NCBI GenBank assembly: GCA_034620365.1
Contig: JAQGEQ010000090.1
Location: forward strand, 713,966-777,965
Origin: Pegea sp. RAD2-039
Taxonomy: Eukaryota; Chordata; Thaliacea; Salpida; Salpidae
Length of the DNA: 64,000 bases
Reading direction: 5' to 3'
The notes beneath the pieces were generated by a model, which was not told the DNA's origin, made no database searches, and saw only the letters and a program-made list of their open reading frames with translations. Positions 9,830-21,352 of the stretch are shown here, piece by piece (the stretch's first letter is position 1; every line of letters begins with the position of its first letter). The position numbers and the translations under genes are program-made.

Positions 9830-11635
9830 CATTATATTCAACAATTTGTAAAATTGAGATAGAGTATTACTTTCATAACGAATCTAATAATTAATTTCAT
9901 ATTTAAATCTTTCAATAATCTTTGAAAAATTCACTTCAATTTGATTTTAAAAAAAATTTCATTTTCTTCTTTTTGTTTTGAAATCACAAAATATTATTCT
10001 GATTTGTATTTTATAAATAATTTCATTCAAAATGTCAGCTTATAAAAGATATGATGCAAAGATTAATTTCTTTTTCATTTTAATAAAAACACACTCTACA
10101 AAATTTTGAGTGTTTTTTGTAAAAATATCTAAACTTAAGAGAGATGCAGAAATCTTTAAAGCATCTTTTAAATCTCGATAAAACTCACTCTTCTGAAAAC
10201 ACGCACATGTAATTAATCTAATTGAATAGAAATTTGAGAAAATGTATAAAATCATTGTAGACATGAGTATACGTAAATGTTAATCAAATGAAATTCAATC
10301 AGATGTTTAAATAGAAGATTTGATTATCAAAAGTTGGAAGTATACAAAATAAAAGCTTTCATCTGACAAACGGTTTAAACGATTTATTTGAAATAAAATA
10401 AAAATTGAAGAAAATTAAAAAAAAATACTTTTTATCGCATCAATAAATAAATAGAATTTGAAATTTGAAACTTAAAGATATAAAAATAAAATTATAAGAT
10501 TTCAAATTGAATTATAGTAGTTAAGATTACAAACAAATCTTACTGATGATGATTGAAGACACTTAATTAATCAAATTTTATTTAAAGCAGTTATTTGGAA
10601 GATATTAGATTTCAACTTATTTCATATTAGATTTAGTAACTGAATCAGAAAGTCATAATTCAATTGTCAAAACAGTCTATGTGGTCGTTTTTACTCTTTG
10701 AAGGGATTTACTTATCTAATTTATGATGCTGAGATAAAGTGGGAGATTATGACTAGAAAATGAGGTAATAAGTTCCCACGCTACTTATACACGTTGGTGT
10801 TCCTAAAAACAACCGCGCTTCTAGTTTCATGACGTCATGCTTCGATAGAAGACAATTAATAGTGGCGAAAGTGGAAATATATTTTATTTACAGCACAGAA
10901 CAGTTGAATTGTATAAATCTACTTTTACATTGATCCACATTTAACTTGATAGTCTATTACATCTTGTTTAGTTTTTCTGCTATGCGACAAACAGTCTCTC
11001 ATCTCCAAAACTTCTTTTAGCTTGAAATGTAAACATCACTATGAGATGAGAGCTTTGAAATTTGATTCAGTTTACTTATTTTTAGTTTTTTTGTTTCATT
11101 GAAGGCTTTAGCAATTACTAAGAAAGAATAAGAAGGATTTTTAATATTTAATTTCAAGTTTGATCCAAATCCGAGTTAGTTATTCAGTTTTTTTAAATAT
11201 GCTTCAGCCGAGAACGGTTCTGCTGTAAGCCAGGGCAGAAATTATCGAGATCCAGTTGTTGCCCATGTATGGTCCACCTTGGGTCGACCTTTGACCTGGT
11301 TGGCGAGTATGGTGACCACAGACATGGATAAGTAATTACAGTTACTAAGTTTTAGTTTATTTACAGATTTTAGATAACTTTAAAGACTATTAATGATGTA
11401 ACATATTTCTATTTAAAAAAACTTTTATTCTAAATCTTGTAAATCTTTCATCAGGTTTTCTGAGCTTTATTTTTCAGACTTGAGTTTATTTATAAAAGAT
11501 AAATTTCGAATCAGCAATTTTAGATGTAGATAAATTTATGGAATTTACGATTATATAAATGTTTTTCATTCTAGAAATTTAAAACAAATTTTTATGATTT
11601 AAGAACCTTGCACAATCACTAAAAAACTTATTTTC
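9830..11635. other. Intergenic region, start of the lectin duplication
   Basis: No coding exon seen. From about 10600 the sequence resembles 13940-14090, so it marks the start of the tandem lectin duplication. A GC-richer patch at 11210-11330 is not explained by any feature I recognise. Confidence 0.5.
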
Positions 11636-12780
11636 AGAAACTAAACTGCTAATTAACATCAGATAATGTCAGTTATCTTCAAATTTTTCATGACTTTATT
11701 TGTAAGTTATCAAATTTATCAGCTTCCTGCGTCAATGGCAAATCCTCCTCGTATCTATGACGATAATCCGTTGAAATCTTTGAAGAAATGTCCTTTTGTT
11801 GTTGAAACTGATTCCAATACAGTTTTGATAGTGGATCGCTCCTTAAAATATGATGATGCAATCAACCATTGTAAAGATCTTGGATATGAGTTGCTTACTA
11901 TAAAAACTAAAGAAGATTTCCACCAACTTCAACCATTCATGGAGATCTGTACACTGGTTGAAGGAGATAACGAACGTGAAAATGTAGTTCGTAGATCTAA
12001 TAAAGATATGTGGCATGCTGGAGCTGTTGTAGAAGACGATAAAGGAGTTTGGAGTGATGGAACAAGTTTTAATGTCCCTCAATTAAAAGATTTTGTAAGA
12101 GAACCTATTACAACTGGTCCTTTGTCATTTAGTATGTTCCAAGATAAATTTCTAGTGAGAATTAGAAAGATGCCATTTTTTTGTCGAATGAATAAACCAA
12201 CGACGACGACAGGATCTCAATCAACAACTCAAAATACAGAAGTTACGCCACCTAGTGTGGAAGTTTCGACTTTTAATACAGATGTTGCAACACCATATGC
12301 AGATGTAGTAAGGTCTGATCTTGTTAAAACAACAGATTGTTCTTTTAAAGGAAGCCATTTTGACTATTCGATAACTTTATCTATAATTTGTTATTGTGGT
12401 GGCTTGATGCTTGTAGTGATAATACTTGCTTCTTTGATAGCTGTCAAGTGTTCAAGAGAATAAATAAATTAATTTCAAAAAGATTTGAATGGTTCTTCTG
12501 AGTTTAAGAATAAGCTGCAAACTAAATTCAGTTAAATTTACTGATATTCTACTTGAAGAACTACTTATGTTTGTTCGAAGTGATTTCATTTATCTGAATA
12601 ATTTCAGAACATTTTGAAATCTTTAATTATGTTAATGTTTATGTCATCATTGTCAAAATAGAACAATTTCAAAATAGCAAATTACAGATTTAAAAAAAGT
12701 TTTTTTTCTAATTTACAAATTTTTTCTGACTTATTGTTCGCTGAAACTAAACTAAAAGTTAATTTTAATAAAATATTTTA
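10600..12780 (+). repeat. First unit of a tandem segmental duplication (lectin locus)
   Basis: The upstream landmark (CAGAAAGTCATAATTCAATT near 10645) and 3' landmark (ACTAAACTAAAAGTT near 12750) both recur around the second lectin gene, near 13965 and 18045. The flanks have drifted, with many indels, while the central lectin-domain block is nearly identical. Confidence 0.7.
11666..12463 (+). CDS. C-type-lectin-like membrane protein A (short stalk, short tail)
   Basis: A single-exon ORF of 265 aa. It has a hydrophobic N-terminal signal (about residues 5-24), then a degenerate C-type-lectin-like domain at roughly 40-177: YDDAINHCKDLGYELLTI in place of the usual helix-1 region, MWHAGAVVEDDKGVWSDG like the WxGL...WxWxDG motif, and a final FFCRM. 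Four cysteines fit two CTLD disulfides. I see no EPN/QPD-WND calcium site. A short Thr/Ser-rich stalk with one 14-aa repeat, a transmembrane segment (about 233-260) and a tail of only four or five residues follow. The ligand is unknown. The stop codon overlaps an AATAAA. An acceptor-like AG lies at 11636-11637. Its CTLD is nearly identical to that of the gene at 16305. Confidence 0.75.
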   Translation: MSVIFKFFMTLFVSYQIYQLPASMANPPRIYDDNPLKSLKKCPFVVETDSNTVLIVDRSLKYDDAINHCKDLGYELLTIKTKEDFHQLQPFMEICTLVEGDNERENVVRRSNKDMWHAGAVVEDDKGVWSDGTSFNVPQLKDFVREPITTGPLSFSMFQDKFLVRIRKMPFFCRMNKPTTTTGSQSTTQNTEVTPPSVEVSTFNTDVATPYADVVRSDLVKTTDCSFKGSHFDYSITLSIICYCGGLMLVVIILASLIAVKCSRE

Positions 12781-15700
12781 ATGAAACCAATTTTAAGTTT
12801 TTCTGATAAGTCAGTGTTACCAAAGAATTTTCAAACAATTTTCAAACATACAATCACGACAGTATAATTTTTTGATTCAAAATTCTTTGTTACAAATTCT
12901 GAAATTATTTTGAATTTGATCTTTTCAGTAATCGAGTCAATTTGTAAAGTTTAAAGAATTTTTCGAAAATAAAAAACTGTTGATGACTCATTGCTGATAA
13001 TTTCATTATTTGATAAATAAAAGTATTTCGTTAGAGAATTCATTTCATTAAAAATGTGACAATAAACTAATAAGTTAAATAAATATAGATGCTGTAGAAG
13101 GTTACCAATAATAGCAGATAATAGTGGAAATCTATTTTAATATTAAGAAGTAGTTATTAATATTATAACACGGATTTTTTTAAATGGGCCTTTTTCTATA
13201 ACGACCATTTTATCAACGTAAAAGGTCAAATGTTAAACGCCCAAAAAAGTCATCGACTGAATTGATTCTCAGCTTAAAGATTGCTAACGATAAAACTTGT
13301 TCAAATCTCAAATTTCTGCCTACTACTTATGACTTGAATCCTGAGTTACAAATTTTATTGTTTTCTAAACATTCACAGAAGCTATTTTCATCCACATAAA
13401 ACTTCAAATAATTTCCATCTTAAGATTCATTTAAATTAATTTAAATTTTGTGGCGACCCAAAATAAGAAAATATTTGAATGTTTAAATTCAAAGAAGCAT
13501 AATATATTTCTAATTGAAGCAAACGTGTGTTGTTGTTATAAACTTTTCAGGGTTGCAAATTATAATTTTAAAAATATCATTAAGTTAAATAAATGTGAGA
13601 CTCATGAATAAATTCTACGTTTGAAGAGTCAAATCTGAAATAGATTAGTTTTTAAAAAATATAATTTACAACTTATAGATTTAATTGTTAATTTTCCAGA
13701 TAAACATTTCTTAACTTTTATACGATTCGATTACACTGAAAATTTTCTAGCATTTCTGAGAATATGTTATTCAATATTAAAGAAAATAAAGAAAAGTTTT
13801 GTATTCGTTTGTTGTTACAACTACAAATACACAACCATTAATTGCAAAACTTTCTAAAAAATGAATTCTTAGCATCATTTAAATTGAATTTTAAAAAATT
13901 TAAAAACTTTTCTTCAACTTTTCAACTGATATTACATTTCACCCGCTTAGTAACTAAATCAGAAAGTCATAATTCAATTGTCAAAACATCTTAACTAATC
14001 ACTTTTTGTTCTTTGAAGGGCTTTAAAGTGACGAATTATGACTAGAAAATTATGTAAAGTTTGAAAATGAGGTAATAAGAGGTGTTTAGTGCGTAAGAAT
14101 TGTCCTGTGAATTTTGAAAATAATATTTGTTGATGAAATAAAACATATGAAAGAAACTTTCTTTGATTGTGATAATATTATTTTATTGCATAGTGTCTTT
14201 GTTTGCTTGTTTTGTTTAAAATAATTTGATACTTAGGGCTATAAAAAAAGCATCTATTTGTTTAAAAGTTATTAAATTTCAATGGTGTGCTCAATAATCT
14301 TTACTTTTTCAATTCTAAAAATATAAGAATATATCTTTTGTGTATTTCTAACTGTAAATGTAGCACGAATTTAATTGTCATGAAAACATAATTTAGAACA
14401 AAAAAGTTTATTTTCTCCCACAAAAGTTGAAAAGATTTCTTTTGAAAGAAAACAATCATTTCTAAATATAAACAAATTCTTGTTTTTAAAGAATTGTAAA
14501 TTTAAACTTGACTTGAAATTATTTCCATTTAATGTTTTAACTGAATTAGTTTGAGATTGATCTCGTGAAAGCCATATTTGTTGTGATTTTTCACATATTT
14601 TAAAACAAATTAATTGTAAAAATTTTGTTTGTTTGATTTGTTTTCCATTAAAGTTAGAAATTTGTGTCACAAAAAGGGTTTTTTCTCATTTTTTTTATGT
14701 TTAAATTTTATGTTTGGCAACATCTTTTTATGAAATATATTCTTGTTTTATTTGGCTCTTATTTGATCTTATGACCAAAAGAAGTCAAAATGTTTATTCT
14801 CAGAAAATAATTTGGTTTGTAGAAGGTCTTCAAAGATCTAGATATAATCTAATTGCTCACGAACTGAAGTGATTTCATCTTAATCAAATTAAAACTTTCT
14901 TTCTCACTAATAACTGTTTTTAGGACTTAAAAGTTGATTCAGTTTCTTTAGTTTTTTGTTTAATTAAAGACTTTAGCTAAGAATTGTGAAGTAAGTTTTA
15001 TTTATGATACTTTCAAAAATAATTTTCATTATTTCAATAAGTTTAAATATTTTACTGTTTAACATTAAGCTTTGTCTGAAGTCTAGAAACTTTTTTATTT
15101 ACAAAAATATTCTTGAGTTTTATTTTTAGAGTCTCCAAGAAAAATCCAAACAACAAGTTAGAAACTCGTAGTGTTTTAAAGATCTATCAGTTTTGGTTTT
15201 ATATGAGCCAAATTTTGAAAAGGTGTTTTGAAGTGATTGTGACTATACTCTTTAAAATTTCTTCATTTTTGAATAATTTCATTAAAACGCCTTTCTTCAG
15301 CCAGAAGAATTTATTAAGATGTAAAAATATCAATTCATTCTAAAATAGATTTGAAAGTTGAAAACAGTTTGTTTAACAGTTGAAAAGAAATCATTAATTG
15401 TTTGAAAAGGTTGGAATTTAATTACTTCCGGTTAAAACTAAAAACGATCCCATGCAACCTCCTTAATTTAATTGCTTTTATCTACTTACTTTCTCTTCCT
15501 CTTTCAACAGATACTGTCTCATTTGATTACCATTTGTAGTCACACTGGTAAAAAAGTTTCATTTTAAGTGGCATCAGATTTCACTTTTCAAATTACTTTT
15601 TTAATCAAGCTTTCTTAAAATGTCTTGTATGTCTAACAACAAGCTGTTAAAACTTTTTGTTGAAACTTAGAAAGCTTTGAAAATAGATAAATAAACGAAT

Positions 15701-16304
15701 AACTTCTTTATGATAAGAAAATAAGTTTATTTTGAGCTTTTTCGAGGTAAGGAAATTATTTTTTTCTACATTTCTGCAGATTTTATCGGTTTAGTATTAA
15801 ATCAAAGACTCAAATGTAATTTTCACGACAGTTTAAACCATAATTGATGTCTTTAAAGTGTTTTCGTCACCTGAGTGCTAACACAAAATTTGTTTAAACA
15901 GAACAGTTATTAGCAAGAATTAGTCTTTGATGACAATCATTTTTCACAAAGCTCTTTACAGGATGATTTACACGAAGATGATGATAGGATTTAGTTTCAC
16001 AAAGCTAGAAAGCTGATTAAGTTTTGTTTTATTTAATTTTGAGGTTTCTGCAGCTCTTATATAAGCATTAAGTTACAGTTGATTTAGTTTATAGCATTTC
16101 AATATTATCTTCATTTGATTATTGACGTTTCTTAATTTAAAGTTTTGATTTTCTAAAATAAAATAAAAGAAGCTATTCAAGCACTAAGTGAAGATTACTA
16201 CTTAGATGTAGATTTAGTTGTTATTTTCCTGTTTGTTCTCAAACTCAGCATCATTTTCTCTTTTAGACTTAAAGAATTTTTTACAATTATGTTGAAATGT
16301 TTTT
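12464..16304. other. Intergenic region between the two lectin genes
   Basis: No supported exon. From about 13940 onward it contains a diverged copy of the sequence upstream of the first lectin gene. Open frames near 14371-14670 and 15113-15343 have no domain signature and look like chance frames in AT-rich DNA. Confidence 0.5.
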
Positions 16305-17780
16305 ATGATGTGTAAAATATTCAAATTTTTCATGACCTTATTTGTAAGTTATCAAATTCATCAGCTTCCTGCGTCAATGGCAAATCCTCCTCGTATCTAT
16401 GACGATAATCCGTTGAAATCTTTGAAGAAATGTCCTTTTGTTGTTGAAACTGATTCCAATACAGTTTTGATAGTGGATCGCTCCTTAAAATATGATGATG
16501 CAATCAACCATTGTAAAGATCTTGGATATGAGTTGCTTCCTATAAAAACTAAAGAAGATTTCCATCAACTTCAACCATTCATGGAGATCTGTACACTGGT
16601 TGAAGGAGATAACGAACGTGAAAATGTAGTTCGTAGATCTAATAAAGATTTGTGGCATGCTGGAGCTGTTGTAGAAGACGATAAAGGAGTTTGGAGTGAT
16701 GGAACAAGTTTTAATGTCCCTCAATTAAAAGATTTTGTAAGAGAACCTATTACAACTGGTCCTTTGTCATTTAGTATGTTCCAAGATAAATTTCTAGTGA
16801 GAATTAGAAAGATGCCATTTTTTTGTCGAATGAATAAACCAACGACGACGTCAGGATCTCAATCAACAACTCAAAATATCGAAGTTACGCCACCTAGTGT
16901 GGAAGTTTCGACTTTTAATACGAAGCTTACGACACCTAGTGTGGAAGTTTCAACTTTTAATACAGATCTTACGACACCTAGTGTGGAAGTTTCTACTTTT
17001 AATACGAAGTTTACGACACCTAGTGTGGAAGTTTCGACTTTTAATACGAAGTTTACGACACCTAGTGTAGAAGTTTCGACTTTTAATACGAAGCTTACGA
17101 CACCTAGTGTGGAAGTTTCGACTCTTAATACAGATCTTACGCCACCTAGTGTGGAAGTTTCGACTTCTAATACGAAGTTTACGACACCTAGTGTGGAAGT
17201 TTCGACTCTTAATACAGATCTTACGCCACCTAGTGTGGAAGTTTCGACTTCTAATACGAAGTTTACGCCACCTACTGTGGAAGTTTCATCTTTTAATACA
17301 AAGCTTACGACACCTAGTGTGGAAGTTTCGACTTCTAATACGAAGTTTACGACACCTAGTGTGGAAGTTTCGTCTTTTAATACAGATCTTACGACGACTA
17401 ATGTGAATCCATCTCTTATGGAAGTTCCGACACCTGATATGAGCTTGTTGACTACTAATCTTGTTGAAACAACAGAAAGTCATCAGAGCTCTTCATCAAA
17501 TTCATTTCTACTTGTTTCTGGATTGGTTGTTGCTGTTTGTTTGGTTGTTACTTTACTGTGTGTTATTTATTTTTTAAATAATAAACGAAAAAGGAGAAAT
17601 AAACAACTAAACAGCAACTCGTTAAATACTGGAGAGACTTATACCTTAAAGTCATTGAGCTCAACTGATAGCTGTTCTGAAGATGCAAGATGTCTTTCTC
17701 CTGGTCCTTATCAATATAGCGATCCTTTTTCTAATCAGAACTCTTATCAACCTACTAATAAATGGTTTGTTGATGTTTAG
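16305..17780 (+). CDS. C-type-lectin-like membrane protein B (repeat stalk, cytoplasmic tail)
   Basis: A single-exon ORF of 491 aa. The signal and CTLD (about 1-182) match the gene at 11666 except for a handful of residues. A stalk of 12 tandem 14-aa units follows (type TTPSVEVSTFNTKL), rich in Thr and Ser and probably O-glycosylated. Then come a transmembrane segment (about 401-424, LLVSGLVVAVCLVVTLLCVI), a basic stop-transfer (KRKRR) and a 67-aa cytoplasmic tail with four tyrosines. The tail ends FVDV, which fits a class II PDZ ligand (inference). I find no ITIM or ITAM. The start follows two out-of-frame ATGs (16289, 16297), so the true start could be a later Met (MTLFVSY). An acceptor-like AG is at 16265-16266. 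Confidence 0.75.
   Translation: MMCKIFKFFMTLFVSYQIHQLPASMANPPRIYDDNPLKSLKKCPFVVETDSNTVLIVDRSLKYDDAINHCKDLGYELLPIKTKEDFHQLQPFMEICTLVEGDNERENVVRRSNKDLWHAGAVVEDDKGVWSDGTSFNVPQLKDFVREPITTGPLSFSMFQDKFLVRIRKMPFFCRMNKPTTTSGSQSTTQNIEVTPPSVEVSTFNTKLTTPSVEVSTFNTDLTTPSVEVSTFNTKFTTPSVEVSTFNTKFTTPSVEVSTFNTKLTTPSVEVSTLNTDLTPPSVEVSTSNTKFTTPSVEVSTLNTDLTPPSVEVSTSNTKFTPPTVEVSSFNTKLTTPSVEVSTSNTKFTTPSVEVSSFNTDLTTTNVNPSLMEVPTPDMSLLTTNLVETTESHQSSSSNSFLLVSGLVVAVCLVVTLLCVIYFLNNKRKRRNKQLNSNSLNTGETYTLKSLSSTDSCSEDARCLSPGPYQYSDPFSNQNSYQPTNKWFVDV
16886..17393 (+). repeat. 42-bp coding minisatellite in lectin B stalk
   Basis: Twelve in-frame 42-bp units containing CACCTAGTGTGGAAGTTTCG, followed by a degenerate unit. Unit subtypes alternate near the end (pairs STLNTDL / STSNTKF), which suggests that blocks of two units were copied together. 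Lectin A carries only one full unit at the matching place. Confidence 0.95.
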
Positions 17781-20700
17781 CAAATATTCAATGATGAAAT
17801 TTGTTACTATATGCGATGAAACTTTGTAATTTTGATTCTAAATGCTTATTATGATGTAGTTTTGATGATCAATTTATTGGCAATTGATATCTGTTTGATT
17901 TTAATAGTTTTTGTAAACTTGAACAAAGTAAATACGGTTACTTTCACAAATTATCATCGTTCATTTATACCAATGATTATTCAAATTCAAATACAAAGTT
18001 TTCGTTTCAAGTAAAAACTTATTTTTCTAGCTTATTGTTTGTTACAACTAAACTAAAAGTTTATTTAGTAAAACCTTTTGGTGAAATCTATTTCTAACTT
18101 GTCAAGCTCTTCTGATAGCTAGTGAAGTTTATAGTGTTAGCTTCAAACAATTTTTAAAGATGCAATCTTGAAACAGCATCTAGGCAGAAGTGAAAAAGAC
18201 TAAAATTGGTTTTCGAAATTAAATATGATTTGTTTTACTCTGAAGAGTAAAATATATCATCAACTTTAAAGTGTGATTTATATAAAACGCTAAAAATCAA
18301 AAACACTGCTGCTGATGAGAGCTTATTAAACTGAATACCAAAACTCATCACTAAAATCTCTCTAACAGACATCAATATAAGTTCAATATAAAGTAAAAAT
18401 GAACTAGCAGCTTAGAAACAGCTGCGAGTAAAACTTCTTTCATTGAAAACACTAATAACCTTGTGGTCCATTTCCTATATTTACCCATAAAGCCCACAAG
18501 GTGAAAAGTCCACAAGCTAAGGGACACCAGTAGAAATTGTTTAAAATAAATTTAAGGAATTTTTTTGGTGTTCACATTCTCCAGCAGTTATTTTGAAAGT
18601 TTTCCTAAAACTAGTTTTCTTTGAGTAAGAAAGATGTAATTGAAGTCTAACAGAAAGTAAAGTTGAGGAATAATTAGTTTTATTTATAATAACAAAGAAT
18701 ATACCGAGCATCTACAACAACTACCAACACTTTCAAGTTTCAGTTTTGTTTATTTATTTTAGGTTATGCCCTATATCAATTTTTTCATAGTTGTTCTTTA
18801 TTTTGTAGAAATTATTTATGAATTACCAAAAAAGCAGGAAATAAGTAATCAGCAGCTTGCTTCGAGTTTAAGGGTTTCAAAATTCAATTAAATAATGTTA
18901 AGTTCGCTGAGAAAAGGGGTTTTTAAGTGATGTTTTCGTTTTAATAAAAAAGATTTTTACAATACAATATTTAGAAAGGTATTTAGAAATATATTACTGA
19001 ATTTTTGCTGAGAGAATTTCAATCTATTTGTCTTTGAATGTTTGCTTATCATCAACAAAAAACTTTTTAAAACTTTATTTATAAAAGTCTATATATCCTC
19101 AGATAAGAAGTAGAGGTTATTACTCTTTTCTGATCTTCTAATCCGAGTTTTTGAAAGTAAATTGGAAGATGTGGATGTAGAGGGAGTCTTAAGATCTTCC
19201 AAATAGGAGAAGAATCTTTAGTAGGATCTTGAAATCATTTCATGAGATCTTTAAAATCCGGAAAACTCACTTCTGCAGTGAATCATCTCTTGAAACTTCA
19301 TCAACTGATTTCCGGTTCAAAATCGCGTCTGTTCGCTCTCTGTTGTTTTCAGAAGCTTTAAACATCACGTTGGCATGATGACGAGATCTTCGCACGCGAC
19401 CCTAAATACGTGACTAGTCTGTGAATGACGTCATCAAGTCACGACGCACCTCATAACGTTTATCGACGAGTAAATCGATCTCTGGGACATCGTGATGCTG
19501 CGTGAAGCTCCGAAAAATTATTTGGAGATATTTTGACGGATGAAAGCTCCGTAAGATTTATGTAAAGTTGATGATTGGATGATAGAAGATCTATGTGATC
19601 ACAGAAGACACAAAATAGATATAAGATCAAAAGATTTCTGTTTTTTAAATTTTGATTTTGTAGTTGCAAATGAAACAAGAAAGATGAAAGAATAATGGAG
19701 AAAAAGAGATAAGCCAGAAGATAAAAGTTCTAAAGAGAATTAGCTTATAGAAAGAGCAATAAGGAGAAAGAGTAAGTAAGAATTTCTATACAGAAAAGGT
19801 GAAGAAAAGAGAATTGTAGGTTGGAAGAGCAAATCCTGTTTTTCTGTGAATTCAGTTTTAAAATTTCTTGAAAAATAAAGAAAAAAAAATTCAAATGAAT
19901 ATTTAAAATAGTTTTAACAAAGCTAAATTTATTCTCGATTAAATGATTCTAGGTTAAAAAATTAATCGTTAACCTATAAAACCTAGACAAATTATTCCAG
20001 GTTAACGATTAAAGTATTCCAGGTTAACAAATTAATCGTTAACCTATGAAACCTAGAAAACTAAGTAAATTCTCGAAACTGGTCTAGTTAACTTTAACAA
20101 ATTTCTGAAGCTTTCTGAGAAATTTTAATTCTTTGAAAATACGAAAATTTTTTACTAGTAAATTTAGATTAAACAAATTGTTAATCGCTTTTTATTTCCT
20201 AAAATTATTTTATTTCCTAAAGTTATTCAATCTAATGCTTAAACCAAAAACCTTCTTTATTTATTTCTCTCAAAGATAAAAGTGTAACTTGAGAAACTAC
20301 TACAGTTCTAGTTGTAAACATTAAGTTATAAAATATCTGTTTAAGTTAAAATATAATTTTGGTTAAACGATATTTAATATAAATTAGTAAGTTAGCTAGT
20401 TAAAATTAGTTGATAATATTTTAACTTAACAATAAAGCTCATTTAATTTCTATTGTAAGTTAGTAGCAAATTAGTTTATAGTGTTGATGACTAATAATAT
20501 TAATTATTGACTTCTACAACTGTAGTATATACTCAACTACCCAGGTGACCTTAATTAGCTCAGTTAAGAAGCTTAGGCAGCTTGCTGAATTTTGATTAAA
20601 CTTTTATTAAATTAATTTATGATTTTATTTAATTAACAAATTTCTTGATTACAGCTCAATTTTTAAAGTTAGCAAAATATTGCTTTGTATATCTCATGAC

Positions 20701-20800
20701 AAAGTCATCAAACAAACAGTTAATAGATGAGTAATTTATTTAAAACATAAAATACAGTTTTTATATCGTTTTGTGACTGAAATTTAGAACAAATTAGAAA
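17781..20800. other. Intergenic region with a GC-elevated patch and hairpin repeats
   Basis: No complete gene recognised. Up to 18110 it matches the 3' flank of the first lectin unit. A patch at about 19250-19560 is clearly less AT-rich and contains one TGACGTCA. A small palindromic repeat lies at 19951-20060. The rest is AT-rich. Confidence 0.45.
19951..20060. repeat. Short direct repeat with internal hairpins
   Basis: A 40-bp unit occurs at 19951-19990 and again at 20021-20060. Each contains TTAATCGTTAACCT. Between them, 19999-20012 reads AGGTTAACGATTAA, the exact reverse complement, so the middle arm can pair with either flank. Confidence 0.75.
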
Positions 20801-21352
20801 AAATAGCTGAAAATACTGAAAAAGAAAGATATTTTTATCTGTTTCTTACACCAGTATTTTTACAATTTCTACAAATTTAACTGATTTAGTTAATTAGTAA
20901 CATTTGATAATAGCCTGCTCATAAAAATAAAAATTTTGAAATTGTTTAAATTCTGCAGACTTTTTTTGAGTGGACGCCCGATAACATTAAAACTTTCTTC
21001 TATGTTTGCAAAGCTTCTCTTTTATCAAAAACTGATCAATTTTCTCAACTATTTAGTTCAACTAGAAGAATAAAAAACTTATTAGTATTATTATTAGCAG
21101 ACATAAAAGTGACGTTTCGGTTATTAAAACTTTTTGTTTTATTCATTATCAGATAGTTTAAATATTTATGTAGTTATTATTGATATTAATTAATATATCT
21201 CTTAAAACAATTAAGATTTATTTTGTACTTAATGCAATATTATTTTTATTATTATGTTATTCTGATTTCAGTGCAAATATTTAAAGTTTTTTTTTATCTA
21301 TCAACATTTTATACTTTTTCCTTATAGATTTGAAAACTTATTTTATCACATT

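Larger units (their letters stand above)
13940..18110 (+). repeat. Second unit of the tandem segmental duplication (lectin locus)
   Basis: Partner of 10600-12780 in the same orientation. It is longer because of an expanded upstream region and an expanded coding repeat. Landmarks at both ends match the first unit. Confidence 0.7.

Noticed and set aside
14371-15343. Open frames between the lectin genes
   Set aside because: AT-rich composition, no domain signature and no plausible splice partners; chance frames.
17107-17483. Extra open frames (WKFRLLI repeats and minus-strand equivalents)
   Set aside because: They are shadow frames of the 42-bp coding repeat in the lectin B stalk.
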